A DNA stretch of 35,648 bases, from the NCBI GenBank assembly GCA_945873305.1, contig CAMCCX010000025.1, positions 1-35,648 on the forward strand, read 5' to 3'. Below the pieces are notes generated by a model. That model saw nothing but the letters and a program-made list of their open reading frames with translations, was not told where the DNA came from and ran no database searches. Shown in pieces: positions 8,551 to 17,573 of the stretch. The position numbers and the translations under genes were made by a program. The number at the start of each line of letters is the position of its first letter. The first letter of the stretch is position 1. This stretch comes from Akkermansia muciniphila (GTDB taxonomy: Bacteria; Verrucomicrobiota; Verrucomicrobiia; Verrucomicrobiales; Akkermansiaceae).

Positions 8551-9699
8551 CTAATGCAAGCGGAGCAGACGCTCACCCGCGGCTTGCAGAGTGGCGGCGT
8601 TCTTCGCGAAGTGGAAGCGGATGAGATGGTTCACCGGCTCACGGAAAAAGCTCGATCCCGCCACTCCCGCCACGCCGATGTCGCGGATCAACCACGCGGA
8701 CGCCTCGGTGTCCGTCGCGAAGCCGAGCGAGGAAATGTCCAGCATCACATAGTAAGCGCCCTGCGGCTCGGTGAAGGGCAGGCCGGTCTGCCGCAGTAGC
8801 CCGAGAAACAGATCGCGCTTCTCCGTGTAGAGGTCGCGCAGCCCGGCGTAATAACTGTCCGGCAGTTCGAGCCCGGCGATCGCCGCTTCCTGCAAGGGCG
8901 CCGCCGCGCCGACGGTTAGAAAGTCATGGACCTTCCGCGCCTGCGCGATGACCGCCGGCGCGGCCTGCACATAACCGAGCCGCCAGCCGGTGATCGAGTA
9001 GGTTTTCGAGAGCGAGTTGCAAGTGATGGTCCGCTCGAAAGCGCCCGGCAGCGCCGCGAAATACACATGCTCGTGCGGCGCGAAAACGATGTGCTCGTAT
9101 GGCTCGTCCGTGATCACGAAGGCGTCGTGCTCCTCGGCCAGCCGCAGGATTTCCATCAGCTCGTCGCGGGTGAAAACCTTGCCCGTCGGATTGGAAGGAT
9201 TGCAAACCACGATCGCTTTCGGCTTCTGGGCAAAGGCGCGGGCGAGTTCCTCGGAATCGAACCCGAAGCCCGGCGGCCTCAGCGGCACGTAGATCGGCTC
9301 GGCTCCTGACAGAATCGCGTCCGCCGCGTAGTTTTCATAAAACGGCGAGAAGATGATCACCTTGTCGCCCGGATTGCAGGCGGTCATCATCGCGACCATC
9401 ATCGCCTCGGTGCTGCCGCAGGTGACCACGAGGTTCTGGTCCGGATCGATAGGCAGTCCGGTGAAGCGCTGGATTTTCCGGGCCAGCGCCTCGCGAAACC
9501 GTGGCGCGCCCCACGTCACCGCGTATTGGTGGTGCGGCCCGCGGGTCGCCCGTTCGAGCGCGGCTAACAATTCCTCCGGCGGATCGAAGTCCGGAAACCC
9601 CTGCGCCAGATTGATCGCGCCGTGTTGGTTGGCCAGCCGGGTCGTGCCGCGGATGACGGATTCGGTGAAAACGGAAAGGCGGCTCGCAGTGGCTGGCAT
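8551..9699 (-). CDS. PLP-dependent aminotransferase class I/II (YbdL/kynurenine aminotransferase-like)
   Basis: NLAQGFPDFDPPEEL, VCNPSNPTGKVFTRDEL, ITDEPYEHIVF, CNSLSKTYSITGWRLGYV. Confidence 0.92.
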   Translation of the reverse strand: MPATASRLSVFTESVIRGTTRLANQHGAINLAQGFPDFDPPEELLAALERATRGPHHQYAVTWGAPRFREALARKIQRFTGLPIDPDQNLVVTCGSTEAMMVAMMTACNPGDKVIIFSPFYENYAADAILSGAEPIYVPLRPPGFGFDSEELARAFAQKPKAIVVCNPSNPTGKVFTRDELMEILRLAEEHDAFVITDEPYEHIVFAPHEHVYFAALPGAFERTITCNSLSKTYSITGWRLGYVQAAPAVIAQARKVHDFLTVGAAAPLQEAAIAGLELPDSYYAGLRDLYTEKRDLFLGLLRQTGLPFTEPQGAYYVMLDISSLGFATDTEASAWLIRDIGVAGVAGSSFFREPVNHLIRFHFAKNAATLQAAGERLLRLH

Positions 9700-9766
9700 G
9701 GTGGATCAGGAAGTTGCCGCACAACTTGACCCGCCATTTCCGGAATGTCGATCCCGTCCCGCGCTA

Positions 9767-10030
9767 TCAATAGCAGCCGCCACGATAGTATCCACCACCG
9801 CCGTAATACCCGCCACGGTAGTGGCCGCCATGATGGTGATCGTTGTTATTCGACGCGGCGTATCCGATCAGGCCCGCGGCGGCGACCCCCGCGATCGCGA
9901 CCGCCGGATCGACCGACTGCACCGGCCGACCATAGGAATCATAAGTCGTCATGCAGCTGACACTGGAGCCGGTCAGGGCGAGCAGCGCGGACAACACGGT
10001 CAATCGAAAGAGCGGAGTTTTGCTTTTCAT
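9767..10030 (-). CDS. Small His/Gly/Tyr-rich predicted lipoprotein (paralog A)
   Basis: Signal peptide plus SVSCMTTYDSYGRPVQSVDP... and C-terminal NNNDHHHGGHYRGGYYGGGGYYRGGCY. Confidence 0.7.
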   Translation of the reverse strand: MKSKTPLFRLTVLSALLALTGSSVSCMTTYDSYGRPVQSVDPAVAIAGVAAAGLIGYAASNNNDHHHGGHYRGGYYGGGGYYRGGCY

Positions 10031-10082
10031 GCCTTCATAGACGCGCCGCCCCCGCAGCTATTCATCAGGAAATGGATGAATT

Positions 10083-10349
10083 TCAATACCGCCGCCGGTA
10101 GCCGCCGTGGTGTCCGCCATAATACCCCCCGCCCCGATAATAGCCGTGGTGGTGGTGATGGTCATCGTCGTCCGCCAAAGCGTAGCCGATGATTCCCGCG
10201 GCGGCGGCGCCCGCCACGGCCGCGCCCGGGTCGACGGATTGCACCGGCCGGCCGTATTCATCGTAAGTCGTCATGCAACTGGTGCTGGCAAGCGCTCCAG
10301 CCACCAACGCGGAAAATCCGATTCGTCGGAAAAATAATGAAGTTTTCAT
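10083..10349 (-). CDS. Small His/Gly/Tyr-rich predicted lipoprotein (paralog B)
   Basis: MKTSLFFRRIGFSALVAGALASTSCMTTYDEYGRPVQSVDP...DDDDHHHHHGYYRGGGYYGGHHGGYRRRY; same architecture as 9767..10030. Confidence 0.72.
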   Translation of the reverse strand: MKTSLFFRRIGFSALVAGALASTSCMTTYDEYGRPVQSVDPGAAVAGAAAAGIIGYALADDDDHHHHHGYYRGGGYYGGHHGGYRRRY

Positions 10350-10452
10350 GGCTGGAAACACATGCCCGGGACGCGCACAAATGCAAATGGCTTTTACAAA
10401 AATCCTCTGCCAAAACCATCGCTCGAAACAAGCTGTGCGCAACCGCCTTGGA

Positions 10453-11385
10453 TCATGCTTTGGGGGTTTTCTTCTTTCTAGCGGGACGCAATTTCTCCGT
10501 GATCGCCAGAATCGCCGGATGCGTGAAGCGTCGCTCGGCGGTGATGGCGTAGAACCGGCTGACGATTTCATTCGTCCGGCCGATCGGCACAAATCCATAT
10601 CTTTCCACCGCTTCGGAAGCCACCACCGTGGGCACCGCGATGAACCCGTGCCCGCTGGTTGCCACGATTTTCGTCAACGCCGCGTCCTCAAACTCCGCGA
10701 CCACCCGCGGCTGCACGCCGGCGCTGCCGAACCATTTTTCCAAGTCACGCCGGAGGCTGCAGTTCTGGGTCGGCAGCAGCGCCGGCGCGCCGTCGAGATT
10801 CCGCGGGAAGCGGCCCTTGAGCTTTTTGGCCAGGCCCGGCATCGCGCAGAACGTGATCTCGGAAGTTCCTAGCAGGTGGTTGAAAACCCTGCCCGCGATC
10901 CCCGGCGAGGCGGGCTCGTCCGAGAGCACCACATCGATCCGGTGGGTGTTGAGCTGGGAGACGAGGTCCGCGAGTTTCCCCTCGTGGCAGGTGAGCTGCA
11001 CCGGCGGCTGGTGGTCGAGCACGGGACGCAGGATGTCGTAGCTCATCAACTTCGGGAATGAGTCCACGATGCCGACATGCAGGCGCAGCGCCCGCACGCC
11101 TGGTGCCTGCTTGGTGGCGCGCAGGATCTCGCCGCCGAGAGTGAAGATCTCCTCCGCGTAGCCGTGGATCAGCTGCCCGAACTCCGTCAGCTCGAGGGAG
11201 CGGCCGCTGGGCCGGAAGAGCGTCTCTCCCAGACTCGCCTCCAGCAGCTTGATCTGCGTGCACATCGACGGCTGGGAGACCCTCAGTTTCTCCGAAGCGC
11301 GCTTCAGGCTCCCCTCCTTCGCCACGGTCCAGAAGTAGCGGAGATGGTGGTAATTGAGAAATCCGGTTTCGGGCAAAGCTTCCAT
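10453..11385 (-). CDS. nhaR: LysR-family transcriptional regulator, NhaR-like
   Basis: LNYHHLRYFWTVAKEGSLKRASEKLRVSQPSMCTQIKLLEASLGETLFRPSGRSLELTEFGQ; NhaR-like N-terminus and LysR effector domain. Confidence 0.87.
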   Translation of the reverse strand: MEALPETGFLNYHHLRYFWTVAKEGSLKRASEKLRVSQPSMCTQIKLLEASLGETLFRPSGRSLELTEFGQLIHGYAEEIFTLGGEILRATKQAPGVRALRLHVGIVDSFPKLMSYDILRPVLDHQPPVQLTCHEGKLADLVSQLNTHRIDVVLSDEPASPGIAGRVFNHLLGTSEITFCAMPGLAKKLKGRFPRNLDGAPALLPTQNCSLRRDLEKWFGSAGVQPRVVAEFEDAALTKIVATSGHGFIAVPTVVASEAVERYGFVPIGRTNEIVSRFYAITAERRFTHPAILAITEKLRPARKKKTPKA

Positions 11386-11394
11386 TTAATGGAA
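11380..11394. promoter_or_regulatory. Palindrome overlapping the nhaR start codon (candidate operator)
   Basis: TTCCATT-T-AATGGAA, 7-nt perfect arms, in the AT-rich nhaR/HPF divergent intergenic region. Confidence 0.4.
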
Positions 11395-11467
11395 TGTTTA
11401 GTGTGATTTTTCGTATTATGCAAATTCAAAAACGGCAGGCAGAGTTTGCCCGTCAACCCCACCAACC

Positions 11468-11821
11468 ATGAAACTGACCCTCAGCCACCGCAACCACGCT
11501 CCGTCCAAGTCCATCGTCGAGATGATCGAAAACGAACTGAAATCGCTGCTGCCCGATCTTCAAATCGACGAGGCCCGCGTTCGTCTGGAGCGCAGCCTCA
11601 CCGACAGTCCGCCGTTCAGCGTGTCTTTCCACCTGGTGACTCCCGGACCTGACGTCATCGTGAAATCCTCAGACCACACGCTTCGTGCGGCGATCCTCAA
11701 AGCCTTCGAGCGGATCGCCGGCAAGATCGGCCACCGCAAAGTCAAGCGCTCGCACCGCCACGAAAAAGCTCCCGCCATAGAGCTGACCCGCCGCCGTCCT
11801 GCCGGTAGCCAGCGCCATTGA
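11468..11821 (+). CDS. HPF/RaiA-like ribosome-associated protein (short form)
   Basis: MKLTLSHRNHAPSKSIVEMIENELKSLL...VRLERSLTDSPPFSVSFHLVTPGPDVIVKSSDHTLRAAILKAFERIAGKIGHRKVKR resembles the S30AE/HPF fold. Confidence 0.7.
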   Translation: MKLTLSHRNHAPSKSIVEMIENELKSLLPDLQIDEARVRLERSLTDSPPFSVSFHLVTPGPDVIVKSSDHTLRAAILKAFERIAGKIGHRKVKRSHRHEKAPAIELTRRRPAGSQRH

Positions 11822-11859
11822 CGCGGGTACCGCTCCATATACTCTGCTTCTGAAACCAT

Positions 11860-13032
11860 ATGACAATCCTATCACTACTCGCCACCACCGCAGCCACCGC
11901 CGATCCCGCCAGCATGAAAATGTGGGCCTACATCGGCTTCATCGCGCTGGTGATGGTATTCCTCGCCCTCGATCTCGGTGTTTTCCATCGGGAGGCCCAT
12001 GAAGTCAGCATGAAGGAATCCATCACCTGGTCCTGCATCTGGCTCGCTTGCGGAGTCTCTTTCACCGGCTTCATTTATTACGCTTATCAGCATCACTGGC
12101 TGGGTCTGGGATTGGAAACCCCGGTTTATGCGGGAGGGGCGATCGTGCTGGGAGAAGTCACGGGAGCCACGGCGGCGATCCAATATCTGACCGGATACAT
12201 CGTCGAGAAGTCTCTGGCAATGGATAACATCTTCGTCATCGCGATGATCTTCGGTTACTTCGCGATCCCTGCGAAATACCAGCATCGCGTGCTCTTCTGG
12301 GGAATCATCGGCGCGCTCATCATGCGCGGAGGGATGATCTTCCTCGGTGGGGAGCTGATCATGCGCTACACTTGGATCCTTATCGTCTTCGGTTTGTTCC
12401 TGATCTTCACGGCCGTGAAAATGGCGCTCATCACCAGCCACAGCGACCCGGGAAACAACCCTGTCGTGAAGCTTGCAAAGCGATTCTTCCGCACGGTGAG
12501 TTTCTATGACGGTCAGAAGTTCTTCACCCGCCGCACGGTGGCCCCTACTTCTATCAAAGATCCGAAAACAGGTAAGGACACATACGCCCCTGCCGAACCG
12601 GGCACTCTATCCGCGCGTTGGGCCATCACTCCGCTGTTCCTCGCGCTGATCATGGTGGAGATCACGGACCTTGTGTTTGCGGTTGACTCGATTCCCGCGA
12701 TCTTTGCGATCACTCCGGATCCTTTCATCGTCTTTACCAGCAACATTTTCGCGATCCTCGGCTTGCGCGCCCTGTATTTCTGCCTGGCCGCCCTGATCGC
12801 GAAATTCCGCTTCCTCAAGCCTGCCTTGATCCTGATTCTCGCCTTCATCGGCATCAAGCTGCTGTTACTCGCCGCGCCGCCGTATTTCAATGATTTCGGC
12901 CTCAGTGCCAGTGAGTTTAAGAGCATCAAGATCGATCCGCTTGTTTCTCTGGTGATTGTGCTCGGCACGCTCGCCGCGGCAACGGTGATGTCCGTCCTGA
13001 TCCCCAACAAAGAAGATGAGAAGCCGGCTTGA
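11860..13032 (+). CDS. TerC/Alx family integral membrane protein
   Basis: FLALDLGVFHREAHEVSMKESITWS...YIVEKSLAMDNIFVIAMIFGYFAIPAKYQHRVLFWGIIGALIMRG...MVEITDLVFAVDSIPAIFAITPDPFIVFTSNIFAILGLRALYF. Confidence 0.95.
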   Translation: MTILSLLATTAATADPASMKMWAYIGFIALVMVFLALDLGVFHREAHEVSMKESITWSCIWLACGVSFTGFIYYAYQHHWLGLGLETPVYAGGAIVLGEVTGATAAIQYLTGYIVEKSLAMDNIFVIAMIFGYFAIPAKYQHRVLFWGIIGALIMRGGMIFLGGELIMRYTWILIVFGLFLIFTAVKMALITSHSDPGNNPVVKLAKRFFRTVSFYDGQKFFTRRTVAPTSIKDPKTGKDTYAPAEPGTLSARWAITPLFLALIMVEITDLVFAVDSIPAIFAITPDPFIVFTSNIFAILGLRALYFCLAALIAKFRFLKPALILILAFIGIKLLLLAAPPYFNDFGLSASEFKSIKIDPLVSLVIVLGTLAAATVMSVLIPNKEDEKPA

Positions 13033-13052
13033 TCATCTCTAACCATACCACC

Positions 13053-13976
13053 ATGAACCCGATCACCACTCATGACTCACTGCTGGCAATCTGCCTCCAT
13101 GCCGCCTACTCGAATGGCGAGCAATCCGATGCCGAGCGCCAGGAAATCGCCCGCTACGCCGAAGAAATGGACGCGGACAACCTGGCCGCTCTCTCGCGCA
13201 GGATCCTGATGGGGAAACTCTCCATCGAGGAGGCGTGCAAAGGTCTCGGCACCAACCAGGACCGGATGCTTGCTTACGAAATGGCGCGGGCGATTTGCGA
13301 AGTCGGCGGCTCGATTTCCGCCGAGGAAGGAGAGTTTCTCGCGGAGTTGCGCCGCCGTCTGGCCCTCTCGGAAGGCGAGTCAAGTGCTGTGGATGCGGAG
13401 GTGGATTCCGCCGCCCTCGCGCCACTTGGCACGACGCTGCCGGAGGCGGTCACCACTGCTGACAGTGGCAGCATGATTCTCAAATACGCGATCGTTGCTG
13501 GCGCTCTCGAATTGTTGCCCCAAACCTTGGCAACGGTTGTCATCATTCCCATGCAAATGAAGATGGTGTATCGGATCGGGAAGTCCCACGGGGTGGAGCT
13601 TGATCGAAGCAATATCAAGGACTTCCTCGCCACCGCTGGCATCGGGCTCGGTTCTCAGATGGTGGAGGGCTTCGCACGCAAGCTAGTGGGCAAGTTCGGC
13701 CGCAAACTCGGAGGAAAAACCGTCGGCAAGGTTGCGGACCAAGTTGCAGGGTCTGCTGTGTCATTCGCCTCGACGTATGCCATCGGGCACATGGCGCAGA
13801 GTTACTATGCGGGCGGCCGCAATCTCACGGCCCCGGATTTGAAAAAGCTCATCGGGCCCTTGCAAAGCCAGGCCCGCGAGCTCCACACCCGTTACCTGCC
13901 GGAAATCCAAGAGCGGGCCAAGACGCTCGATACCGCCGCGATCCTTTCGCTGGTCCGCGGCGGCACACCGGTCTGA
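13053..13976 (+). CDS. TerB-like N-terminal domain plus DUF697/YcjF-like C-terminal protein
   Basis: N-terminal acidic helical region LLAICLHAAYSNGEQSDAERQEIARYAEEM (TerB-like); C-terminal hydrophobic region AIVAGALELLPQTLATVVIIPMQMKMVYRIGKSHGVELD (DUF697-like). Confidence 0.72.
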   Translation: MNPITTHDSLLAICLHAAYSNGEQSDAERQEIARYAEEMDADNLAALSRRILMGKLSIEEACKGLGTNQDRMLAYEMARAICEVGGSISAEEGEFLAELRRRLALSEGESSAVDAEVDSAALAPLGTTLPEAVTTADSGSMILKYAIVAGALELLPQTLATVVIIPMQMKMVYRIGKSHGVELDRSNIKDFLATAGIGLGSQMVEGFARKLVGKFGRKLGGKTVGKVADQVAGSAVSFASTYAIGHMAQSYYAGGRNLTAPDLKKLIGPLQSQARELHTRYLPEIQERAKTLDTAAILSLVRGGTPV

Positions 13977-14001
13977 TACCGCCACTCTCATTTCACGTAG
14001 A

Positions 14002-14862
14002 ATGCCAATTCCCACGTTCAGTAATTTCCCGGAAACCACGAAGCGTATCGCCGATGCTTCCTGGTTCCAGCGTCTGGTCATTCTGACGATCCTGATAGCC
14101 GGCGTGCTCGCCGGGATCGAGACCGACGCCACCATGGTGGCCTCTCACGGCCCCGTGCTGCGGGCGCTCGATGCCATCGTGCTGGGTATCTTCATCGTCG
14201 AGGCCATCCTGAAGCTAACAGCACGCTACCCGCGGCCCTGGGACTACTTTCGCGATGGCTGGAACGTCTTTGATTTCGCAGTCATCGTGCTCTGCCTGCT
14301 GCCGATGGATTCGCAGTTCGCCGTGGTGCTGCGCCTCGGCCGGACGCTGCGCTTGCTGCGTCTTGTTTCCGCCCTACCCAAGCTTCAGCTCCTGGTTGGC
14401 GCGCTGATCAAAAGTTTCAGCTCGATGGGTTATGTAAGCCTGCTGCTTGGAATCATGTTCTACATCTACGCCATCGCCGGCGTGCATCTCTTCGGAGGTC
14501 ACGACAAGGAACACTTCGGCAGCCTGTCGCGGGCTTTCCTGACGCTTTTCCAGACGATCACCCTCGACGATTGGAAATTCCTGTTCGTCAGCGCGCAAGG
14601 CTCGGCCCCCGCCGTCGCCGCGGTCTATTTCATCAGCTTCATCCTGCTTGGCACGATGATCATGCTCAACCTCTTCATCGGCATCATCATGAACAGCATG
14701 GAGGAAATGCACGCCGAGCTCGATGAATACAACGAGGCCAGGCGCAGCGTCGCGGAGAAAGGCAGCGTCCTTGCCGACCTGACCGCGCTCGATCGGCAAT
14801 TGACAATCATGAACTCCCAACTCCAAGAACTCCGCGCGAAACTCGCACAAGTCCACTCCTGA
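14002..14862 (+). CDS. Single-repeat voltage-gated cation channel (ion transport family, BacNav/NavAb-like)
   Basis: Six TM segments; S4 RLGRTLRLLR with Arg every third residue; pore LFQTITLDDWKFLF; S6 FISFILLGTMIMLNLFIGIIMNSM; C-terminal coiled coil. Confidence 0.9.
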   Translation: MPIPTFSNFPETTKRIADASWFQRLVILTILIAGVLAGIETDATMVASHGPVLRALDAIVLGIFIVEAILKLTARYPRPWDYFRDGWNVFDFAVIVLCLLPMDSQFAVVLRLGRTLRLLRLVSALPKLQLLVGALIKSFSSMGYVSLLLGIMFYIYAIAGVHLFGGHDKEHFGSLSRAFLTLFQTITLDDWKFLFVSAQGSAPAVAAVYFISFILLGTMIMLNLFIGIIMNSMEEMHAELDEYNEARRSVAEKGSVLADLTALDRQLTIMNSQLQELRAKLAQVHS

Positions 14863-14863
14863 A

Positions 14864-16057
14864 ATGCACGAAACCTACGACGCGAAAATCCTCAACCAGA
14901 GCCCCGTGGCCGGGCCAAGGCTCGGAATCATTGGCGGCGGCCAACTGGCCCGCATGACGGCGATGTCCGCCCTGCAACTCGGCTGCAACGTCGTGGTGCT
15001 CGAGCGCAACCCATACAGCCCCGCCGCCACCCTCGCGACGCACTCGCTGGTGGGTGACTGGAATACGGTGGAAGCGCTGCTGGGACTTGCCTCACAGGTG
15101 GATGTGATCACCCTCGAAAACGAATTCGTGGACGCCAACCACCTCCGCGCACTGGAAGACGCCGGGCACACGGTTTGGCCGAATTCCCAGACCTTGGCCC
15201 TCGTGCAGGACAAGTTCACCCAGAAACAAACCCTGCAAGCCGCCGGCCTTCCCATTCCAAGAATGTGCGCCACGGATGAACCGCGGGACCTGGAACGGGC
15301 TATCAGTCAGCTCGGCCTACCGCTGGTTCTCAAGGCGCGCCGCAATGCCTACGACGGCAAGGGCAACGCCACCATCCGCACCCGGGACGACATCGCCGCC
15401 GCATGGGAAAAACTCGGCGGCAACGCGGGCAACCCGCTCTATGCCGAGGAGTTCTGCGACTTCACCTCGGAGCTCGCCGTCATCATCACGCGCGGCCGGA
15501 ATGGAGAATCCGCCATCTATCCGGTTGTCGAGACCGTCCAGGAAAACCACATCTGCCACCTCGTCCGCGCGCCCGCCGCGGTCTCGCCGGAAGTCGCCAA
15601 CCGCGCGGCGGAAGTCGCCCGCCGCGCCGTCGAGACCGTCGGCGCGGTGGGCAGCTTCGGCGTGGAAATGTTCCTGACCCGCGGCGGCGAAATCGTCGTC
15701 AACGAACTCGCCCCGCGCGTCCACAACTCCGGCCACTACACCATCGAAGCCTGCGCCTGCTCGCAGTTTGAAAACCACGTCCGCGCCGTGCTGGGCCTGC
15801 CGCTCGGCTCCACCCGCATGGTTGCGCCCGCCGCCGCGATGGTGAACCTGCTAGGAAACATCCACGCTGCCGGGCGGGCTGGCGGACTGGACCAGGCGCT
15901 CGCCGTTCCCGGCGCGCATCTCCATCTTTACGGCAAGGCCATGAGCGGCGAGGGACGCAAAATGGGCCACGTCACCGCGCTCGGCGAAACTCTGGCAGAA
16001 GCCGAACAAGCCGCCGTCGAATGCGCCTCCAAAATCCACTTCGGAAAAACTTCATGA
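14864..16057 (+). CDS. purK: 5-(carboxyamino)imidazole ribonucleotide synthase PurK
   Basis: [34 protein letters not shown]-grasp signatures, [29 protein letters not shown]. Confidence 0.96.
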   Translation: MHETYDAKILNQSPVAGPRLGIIGGGQLARMTAMSALQLGCNVVVLERNPYSPAATLATHSLVGDWNTVEALLGLASQVDVITLENEFVDANHLRALEDAGHTVWPNSQTLALVQDKFTQKQTLQAAGLPIPRMCATDEPRDLERAISQLGLPLVLKARRNAYDGKGNATIRTRDDIAAAWEKLGGNAGNPLYAEEFCDFTSELAVIITRGRNGESAIYPVVETVQENHICHLVRAPAAVSPEVANRAAEVARRAVETVGAVGSFGVEMFLTRGGEIVVNELAPRVHNSGHYTIEACACSQFENHVRAVLGLPLGSTRMVAPAAAMVNLLGNIHAAGRAGGLDQALAVPGAHLHLYGKAMSGEGRKMGHVTALGETLAEAEQAAVECASKIHFGKTS

Positions 16058-16572
16058 AAACCAACACACCCCAAGTCGCCATCATCATGGGCAGCGATTC
16101 AGACTGGCCCGCCCTCAAACCCGCCGCCGACGCCTGCGCCGAGTTCGGGATCCCCTGCTCCGTCCAAGTCGTCTCCGCCCACCGCACGCCGATGGACATG
16201 GTGAAATTCGCCCGCACCGCTCACACCCGCGGAATCCAAGTCATCATCGCCGGTGCCGGCGGCGCGGCGCACCTCCCCGGCATGGTCGCCAGCCTCACGC
16301 CGCTGCCGGTGATCGGCGTGCCGGTCGAGAGCAAATCGCTCAAAGGCCTCGACTCGCTCCTCTCCATCGTCCAGATGCCCGGCGGAGTCCCCGTTGCCAC
16401 CATGGCCATCAACGGCGGCCGCAACGCCGGCCTTTTTGCTGCTAGAATCCTCGCCGCCGGCGACGCGGAGTTGCTGAAGAAAATCCTCTCCTTCCAAGCC
16501 AAGCTGGCCGCCGAGTCGAAATCCAAAAACCGCAGGCTGCAATCCGAAACCAAGAGCTATCAGCAAACCTGA
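16054..16572 (+). CDS. purE: 5-(carboxyamino)imidazole ribonucleotide mutase PurE
   Basis: [27 protein letters not shown]...VVSAHRTP...[18 protein letters not shown]; 4-nt ATGA overlap with purK. Confidence 0.96.
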   Translation: MKTNTPQVAIIMGSDSDWPALKPAADACAEFGIPCSVQVVSAHRTPMDMVKFARTAHTRGIQVIIAGAGGAAHLPGMVASLTPLPVIGVPVESKSLKGLDSLLSIVQMPGGVPVATMAINGGRNAGLFAARILAAGDAELLKKILSFQAKLAAESKSKNRRLQSETKSYQQT

Positions 16573-16589
16573 CCTCCCCTATCCCCTCG

Positions 16590-17570
16590 ATGGAACTTCT
16601 CCAATCCCTAGCCACCAGCCTGCTCTCGCCGATGGTTCTCGCGTTCGCGCTGGGACTCTTCGCCACGCTCGTGAAGAGCGATCTCCGCTTCCCCGATGAA
16701 CTCTACACGGCGCTAACCATCTATCTGCTCTTCGCCATCGGCCTCAAGGGCGGGATGAAACTCGATGGCATGAGCCTCGGCGTGGTCGGCGGCCCGCTCA
16801 TCGCGGCGATCACTCTCAGCGCGGTGATTCCCATCTGGTGCTTCTTCCTGTTAAAGAAACTGGTGTGTCTCAACGCCGCCAATGCCGGCGCGATCGCGGC
16901 GCATTACGGCTCGGTCTCGGCGGTCACCTTCAGCGCGGTGCTGGCCTTTCTGGAAGTTGGAAAAGTTCCCGTCGAGGGGTTCATGCCGGCCCTGCTCGCG
17001 GTGATGGAAGCGCCGGCCATCATCGTGGCCATCTTCCTCGCGATGAAATCAAGCCACAGCGGGACATCCCAGCCCGGCGAGATGAAGAAACTCTTTCACG
17101 ACCTCCTCACCGGCAAGGGAATCCTCCTGCTTCTGGGCGGACTCGTCATCGGACTGCTCTGCGGGAAAAAGGGCTTCGATCAGGTCGCGCCGCTCTTCGA
17201 CGCCCCGTTCAAAGGCGTGCTCACGCTTTTTCTGCTGGAAGTGGGGTTGGTCACCGGCCGCCGCTTGCATGACTTGAAATCCGCCGGATGGCGGCTCGTC
17301 GCCTTCGCCCTGATCATGCCCGTGCTCCACGGCTTGCTCGGCGCCCTCGTCGGCAAATGGTGTGGCCTCGGCCTCGGCGGCGCCACGGTGCTCGCCACCC
17401 TCGCGGCCAGCGCCTCCTACATCGCCGCGCCCGCCGCCGTGCGCATCGCCCTGCCCCAGGCGAGTCCCGCACTCTATCTCACCTCCTCGCTGGCGATCAC
17501 CTTCCCGTTCAACATCGTGTTAGGAATCCCGCTCTATCACGCCTTCGCCAAGTTTCTTTTCAACGCCTGA
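16590..17570 (+). CDS. sbtA: Sodium-dependent bicarbonate transporter SbtA family
   Basis: LALGLFA-type N-terminus, IYLLFAIGLKGGMKL, HYGSVSAVTFSAVLAFLE, LEVGLVTGRRLHDLK, ASASYIAAPAAVRIALPQASPALYLTSSLAITFPFNIVLGIPLY. Confidence 0.93.
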   Translation: MELLQSLATSLLSPMVLAFALGLFATLVKSDLRFPDELYTALTIYLLFAIGLKGGMKLDGMSLGVVGGPLIAAITLSAVIPIWCFFLLKKLVCLNAANAGAIAAHYGSVSAVTFSAVLAFLEVGKVPVEGFMPALLAVMEAPAIIVAIFLAMKSSHSGTSQPGEMKKLFHDLLTGKGILLLLGGLVIGLLCGKKGFDQVAPLFDAPFKGVLTLFLLEVGLVTGRRLHDLKSAGWRLVAFALIMPVLHGLLGALVGKWCGLGLGGATVLATLAASASYIAAPAAVRIALPQASPALYLTSSLAITFPFNIVLGIPLYHAFAKFLFNA

Positions 17571-17573
17571 TCC

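Noticed and set aside
11860-13976. TerC plus TerB-like neighbours read as a tellurite-resistance island
   Set aside because: No TerD/TerZ/TerA genes are present, and the TerC is Alx-like; the context fits ion/pH homeostasis better.
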